Source: Sanyastnella coralliicola
GTDB taxonomy: Bacteria; Bacteroidota; Bacteroidia; Flavobacteriales_D; Sanyastnellaceae
Assembly (NCBI RefSeq): GCF_030845195.1
Contig: NZ_CP132543.1
Span: 3,427,501 to 3,491,500, forward strand
Length of the DNA stretch: 64,000 bases
Direction of reading: 5' to 3'
A program made the translations under genes and the position numbers. The notes below the pieces were generated by a model. The model searched no databases. It was not told where the DNA came from and saw only the letters and a list, made by a program, of their open reading frames with translations. Position 1 is the first letter of the stretch. The number at the start of each line of letters is the position of its first letter. This document shows positions 61,060 to 64,000 of the stretch, piece after piece.

Positions 61060-61100
61060 CGTACCTTCCTCCCGCTAATTTTCTATCATTTCTGATCTCT

Positions 61101-62627
61101 ATGAATCCAGGAAATATTGATAAAGTAGAGTTAGTCTTTCTTAAATCTGAAGACTATCTCGAGATCAAAGAAGTCATGATCGAGGCCTATACGGCTATGG
61201 CTCAGTCTTATTGGAAACAACGTCAAATTGAACGACTACTAGACATTTTTCCAGAAGGACAAGTCGTGATAAAAATTGACGGGGAGATCGCTGGTTGTGC
61301 CCTCTCCATTATTGTAGACTATGAATCTTTTGATGACAACCATACCTACAAAGAAATCACGGCGGATTACACGTTTGATTCTCATACACCAGAAGGAGAT
61401 ACTCTATACGGAATCGATGTCTTCATTAAGCCAAAGTTCCGCGGACTTCGCCTAGGGCGGAGACTGTATGACTACCGGAAGGAGCTATGCGAGCGTATGA
61501 ATCTAAAGGGAATTGCCTTTGGTGGACGAATCCCCAATTATCATAAGTACGCAAAAGCGCTTTCTCCGAAACAGTACATCGAAAAAGTGAAGAGAAAAGA
61601 GATTCACGACCCTGTTTTGAATTTTCAAATCAGCAATGATTTTCACCCCTCTAGAATTCTTCATGGTTACTTGGAAGGTGATGCGGCTTCCCAGGAATTC
61701 GCCGTACTGCTAGAGTGGGACAATATCTACTATGAGCGTCCGAAAAAATCGGCTGCCACGAAGAAAAGTGTCATTCGCCTAGGTCTGGTACAATGGCAAA
61801 TGCGCACCTATGATACCCTTGAAGCGTTATTGCAACAAGTGGAGTATTTCGTCGATGCCGTTTCCGGTTATCGATCGGATTTTGCTGTCTTCCCTGAGTT
61901 TTTTAACGCGCCACTCATGGCGAAATACAATCACTTATCTGAACCTGAAGCTATCCGTGAACTTGCCTCGTTCACACCGGAAATCAAACAAAAGCTCTCC
62001 GAGTTATCCATTTCGTATAATATTAACATCGTCGGGGGAAGCATGCCTGAACTTGTCGATAATAAACTGTACAACGTTGGTTATCTCTGTAAACGCGATG
62101 GTACCATCGAACGCTACGAGAAGCTTCACGTCACTCCGGATGAAGCCAAAGTATGGGGAATGCAAGGCGGACAAGAGTTGAAAGTATTCGACACCGATTG
62201 TGGAAAGGTCGGTATTCTTGTGTGTTATGATTCTGAATTCCCTGAACTCAGCCGATTACTGGCTGATGATGGGATAGAAATCTTATTCGTACCATTCTTA
62301 ACGGATACCCAGAACGGATACTCGCGAGTTCGTAACTGCGCCATGGCAAGAGCCATTGAGAATGAGTGTTATGTCGCTATCGCGGGAAGTGTAGGGAATT
62401 TACCAAATGTGCACAATATGGATATTCAGTACGCTCAATCCATGGTGCTTACACCCTGTGATTTTGCTTTTCCGAGTAATGGAATCAAAGCTGAAGCAAC
62501 ACCGAACAACGAAATGATTTTGATCGCAGATGTAGATATAGATCTGCTAAAAGAGCTGAACAAGTTCGGGAGTGTCCGAAATTTGCGAGACCGAAGAACC
62601 GACGTTTATCGGTTGACAAGAATATAA
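61101..62627 (+). CDS. GNAT acetyltransferase fused to carbon-nitrogen hydrolase (nitrilase)
   Basis: 508 residues from ATG 61101 (MNPGNIDKVELVFLKSEDY); the upstream open frame is spacer. Residues 1-215 are a GNAT domain (CoA loop KFRGLRLGRRLYDYRKEL, GGRIPNYHKYAKALSPKQYI). Residues about 225-508 are a nitrilase-superfamily domain with its complete triad: Glu in FPEFFNAPL, Lys in YEKLHVTPDEAK, Cys in VGILVCYDSEFPELSRLLA, plus the second conserved Glu after it. The two domains, an acyl transfer and an amidase step, are combined in one chain. It is divergent from the ATP-grasp operon. Ends in a bidirectional terminator. Confidence 0.88.
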   Translation: MNPGNIDKVELVFLKSEDYLEIKEVMIEAYTAMAQSYWKQRQIERLLDIFPEGQVVIKIDGEIAGCALSIIVDYESFDDNHTYKEITADYTFDSHTPEGDTLYGIDVFIKPKFRGLRLGRRLYDYRKELCERMNLKGIAFGGRIPNYHKYAKALSPKQYIEKVKRKEIHDPVLNFQISNDFHPSRILHGYLEGDAASQEFAVLLEWDNIYYERPKKSAATKKSVIRLGLVQWQMRTYDTLEALLQQVEYFVDAVSGYRSDFAVFPEFFNAPLMAKYNHLSEPEAIRELASFTPEIKQKLSELSISYNINIVGGSMPELVDNKLYNVGYLCKRDGTIERYEKLHVTPDEAKVWGMQGGQELKVFDTDCGKVGILVCYDSEFPELSRLLADDGIEILFVPFLTDTQNGYSRVRNCAMARAIENECYVAIAGSVGNLPNVHNMDIQYAQSMVLTPCDFAFPSNGIKAEATPNNEMILIADVDIDLLKELNKFGSVRNLRDRRTDVYRLTRI

Positions 62628-62654
62628 TGACCCCAGAAATGGGGTCATTATATT
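62621..62654. terminator. Compact bidirectional terminator carrying both stop codons
   Basis: A perfect inverted repeat, 14-bp arms AATATAATGACCCC and GGGGTCATTATATT around AGAAAT. The TAA of the GNAT-nitrilase (62625-62627) is inside the left arm and the stop of the convergent 97-aa gene (62653-62655) begins in the right arm. Both genes therefore end inside the stem. Confidence 0.75.
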
Positions 62655-62946
62655 AATCATCGTCTTCAGAATCTGATGACTCATAATCGTAATCATCAGA
62701 CTCACTAAAGCTATCTAACGTGAAATCGCCGTCTGTGTGGTCATCAATAGCTTCAAGCATTCTTGTATCTATCTTGAATAGATAAAGAAAATCATCCGTC
62801 TTGATCTCAAGACCTCTGAAGCTCGAACCATCCGCTTTGCGGAAAGTGATCAAATCCTCAATCTCAAACCCTTCAGGGTATTCTGCTGCTATCAGGTCTA
62901 GGTGACGCTTTTCGATTGAGTTGTAGTCTTTAATTACTCTTTTCAT
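62653..62946 (-). CDS. Small acidic conserved protein of unknown function
   Basis: 97 residues. N-terminal KRVIKDYNSIEKRHLDLIAA, then a beta-rich part (GFEIEDLITFRKADGSSFRG, LEIKTDDFLYLFKIDTRM), then a very acidic tail (SESDDYDYESSDSEDDD). No family recognised beyond being typical of small Bacteroidota conserved proteins. It starts 1 nt after the deoxyhypusine-synthase-like gene stop, so it is co-translated with it. Confidence 0.75.
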   Translation of the reverse strand: MKRVIKDYNSIEKRHLDLIAAEYPEGFEIEDLITFRKADGSSFRGLEIKTDDFLYLFKIDTRMLEAIDDHTDGDFTLDSFSESDDYDYESSDSEDDD

Positions 62947-62947
62947 G

Positions 62948-63916
62948 CTATCGATCTAATAACCAAGAAAACACTAATGGCGCCACGATCGTAGCGTCAG
63001 ATTCAATAATGTATTTCGGTGTATCAATGCCCAGCTTACCCCATGTGATCTTTTCATTCGGGACCGCTCCCGAGTAGCTTCCATAACTCGTGGTGCTGTC
63101 TGAAATCTGACAGAAATATGCCCAAAGTGGTACTTCCGGACGATCCATGTCTTGATGCAACATGGGTACGACACAAATTGGGAAATCTCCGGCGATTCCA
63201 CCTCCAATTTGGAAGAACCCAATGCCTTTGTCATCTGCTTCTTGCGTGTACCATTCAGCTAACCACATCATGTATTCAATTCCAGACTTTGTGGTGCTTG
63301 GTTTCGTATCGCCCATGAGGCAGTGCGCTGCGAAAATGTTCCCTAGCGTGCTGTCTTCCCACCCTGGACAGATAATCGGTAGGTTCTTTTCTGCCGCAGC
63401 TATCATCCAAGAATCCTTCGGGTCGATTTCGTAGTACTGTTCGAGTACTCCTGAGTTGAGTGCTTCGTAGAAGAATTCATGCGGGAACATGCGTCGGCCT
63501 TCGGCCTCAGCCTTCTTCCAAATATCAACCATGTGGCCTTCTAGACGACGAAAAGCTTCGTCTTCTGGAATGCAGGTATCGGTGACGCGGTTCAGTCCGC
63601 GATCAAGTAGTGCTTGTTCATCTTCAGCTGTCAAGTCGCGGTAGTGAGGAACGCGCTGGTAGTGGCTGTGTGCCACGAGATTCATCACGTCTTCTTCCAA
63701 ATTGGCTCCAGTACAAGAGATGATATGCACCTTGTCTTGGCGGATCATTTCGGCCAGTGTTTTCCCTAACTCCGCAGTACTCATGGCACCCGCGAGAGAG
63801 ATTAACATCTTCCCACCTGCTTCCAGGTGACGCTCATATCCTTTGGCCGCATCTTTAACGACAGCGGCGTTGAAGTGGAGGTAATGCTCCTCAATAAAAT
63901 CTCTGATTGCTCCCAT
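62948..63916 (-). CDS. Deoxyhypusine-synthase-like protein without the catalytic lysine
   Basis: 322 residues. DHS family: LISLAGAMSTAELGKTLAEM, VHIISCTGANLEEDVMNLVA, FPHEFFYEALNSGVLEQYY, NLPIICPGWEDSTLGNIFAA, GFFQIGGGIAGDFPICVVPM and TTSYGSYSGAVPNEKITWGK. In eukaryal and archaeal DHS the loop after GGG carries the lysine that forms the enzyme intermediate (GGG-x-x-K-H); here it reads GGGIAGDF and has no lysine. Bacteria lack eIF5A, so hypusine synthesis is not expected; a polyamine or homospermidine-type role is only an inference. The -7-like element TACTTTCG lies upstream (63938-63945). Confidence 0.88.
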   Translation of the reverse strand: MGAIRDFIEEHYLHFNAAVVKDAAKGYERHLEAGGKMLISLAGAMSTAELGKTLAEMIRQDKVHIISCTGANLEEDVMNLVAHSHYQRVPHYRDLTAEDEQALLDRGLNRVTDTCIPEDEAFRRLEGHMVDIWKKAEAEGRRMFPHEFFYEALNSGVLEQYYEIDPKDSWMIAAAEKNLPIICPGWEDSTLGNIFAAHCLMGDTKPSTTKSGIEYMMWLAEWYTQEADDKGIGFFQIGGGIAGDFPICVVPMLHQDMDRPEVPLWAYFCQISDSTTSYGSYSGAVPNEKITWGKLGIDTPKYIIESDATIVAPLVFSWLLDR

Positions 63917-64000
63917 AACTCAGGAATTAAAACAGTACGAAAGTATCTTGTAATACAGCTTTGCAGCTAAGAAATCTGAAGGTTTGCTGTGTTCATTTGC

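Overview
The window comes from the chromosome of a Bacteroidota bacterium, most likely order Flavobacteriales near Cryomorphaceae/Schleiferiaceae (the family is an inference). Evidence: several secreted proteins end in type IX secretion (T9SS) sorting domains of both kinds; promoters carry the Bacteroidota -7 element TAnnTTTG; there is a complete Bacteroidota-type SUF operon; ribosomal protein L13 starts with the characteristic VDTLSYKT; and DUF4296, DUF1361 and CHU_C-type proteins are present. Genes are densely packed. No rRNA, insertion sequence, prophage or CRISPR array was found; there is one tRNA (Cys).

Layout. 1-1126 is a small AT-rich accessory edge: the 3' end of a gene cut by the window and a decayed gene with two frameshifts and a stop. 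1127-4248 holds three secreted or envelope genes separated by striking spacers made of degenerate 7-bp and 8-bp tandem repeats. 4465-8857 carries glyQS, pssA, purS and a PqiA-like membrane protein. 8888-11522 has a T9SS-exported serine hydrolase and a secreted protein with a dockerin-like end. 11662-13077 has tRNA-Cys and pgk. 13165-21978 mixes a gliding-type PKD protein, a coiled-coil protein, a YraN homologue, a pseudouridine synthase with an altered catalytic residue, DUF1361, a glycosyltransferase, dihydroorotase, a DUF4296 lipoprotein and an SDR dehydrogenase. 22069-27797 has uvrC, a conserved helical protein, a deiodinase-like T9SS protein with a poly-glutamate linker, and thiL.

27969-36681 is the SUF iron-sulfur operon (HesB/SufA-like, sufB, sufC, sufD, sufS, sufE, sufT) with a TlyA-type rRNA methyltransferase and a barrel-like protein embedded in it and dxr at its end. 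A 10-bp-arm palindrome overlaps its promoter. Dxr feeds the MEP isoprenoid pathway, whose last two enzymes use Fe-S clusters. 36678-42127 (minus) carries a 1253-residue secreted protein with three cysteine-rich modules and a TPR-LuxR membrane regulator. 42188-46233 (minus) is the translation cluster rplM-rpsI-rpsB-tsf-pyrH-frr. 46566-54833 is one 2755-codon secreted T9SS protein. 55003-57908 has an erythromycin-esterase-like protein and an ABC exporter pair.

57991-62627 is the best candidate for an undescribed system. An ATP-grasp protein, an M14 aspartoacylase-like deacylase and a VOC protein form a minus-strand operon, divergent from a single-protein fusion of a GNAT acetyltransferase and a carbon-nitrogen hydrolase. 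This looks like a complete make, cap and cleave set for an unknown amide or peptide metabolite. The window closes with a deoxyhypusine-synthase-like gene that lacks the usual catalytic lysine, coupled to a small acidic protein.
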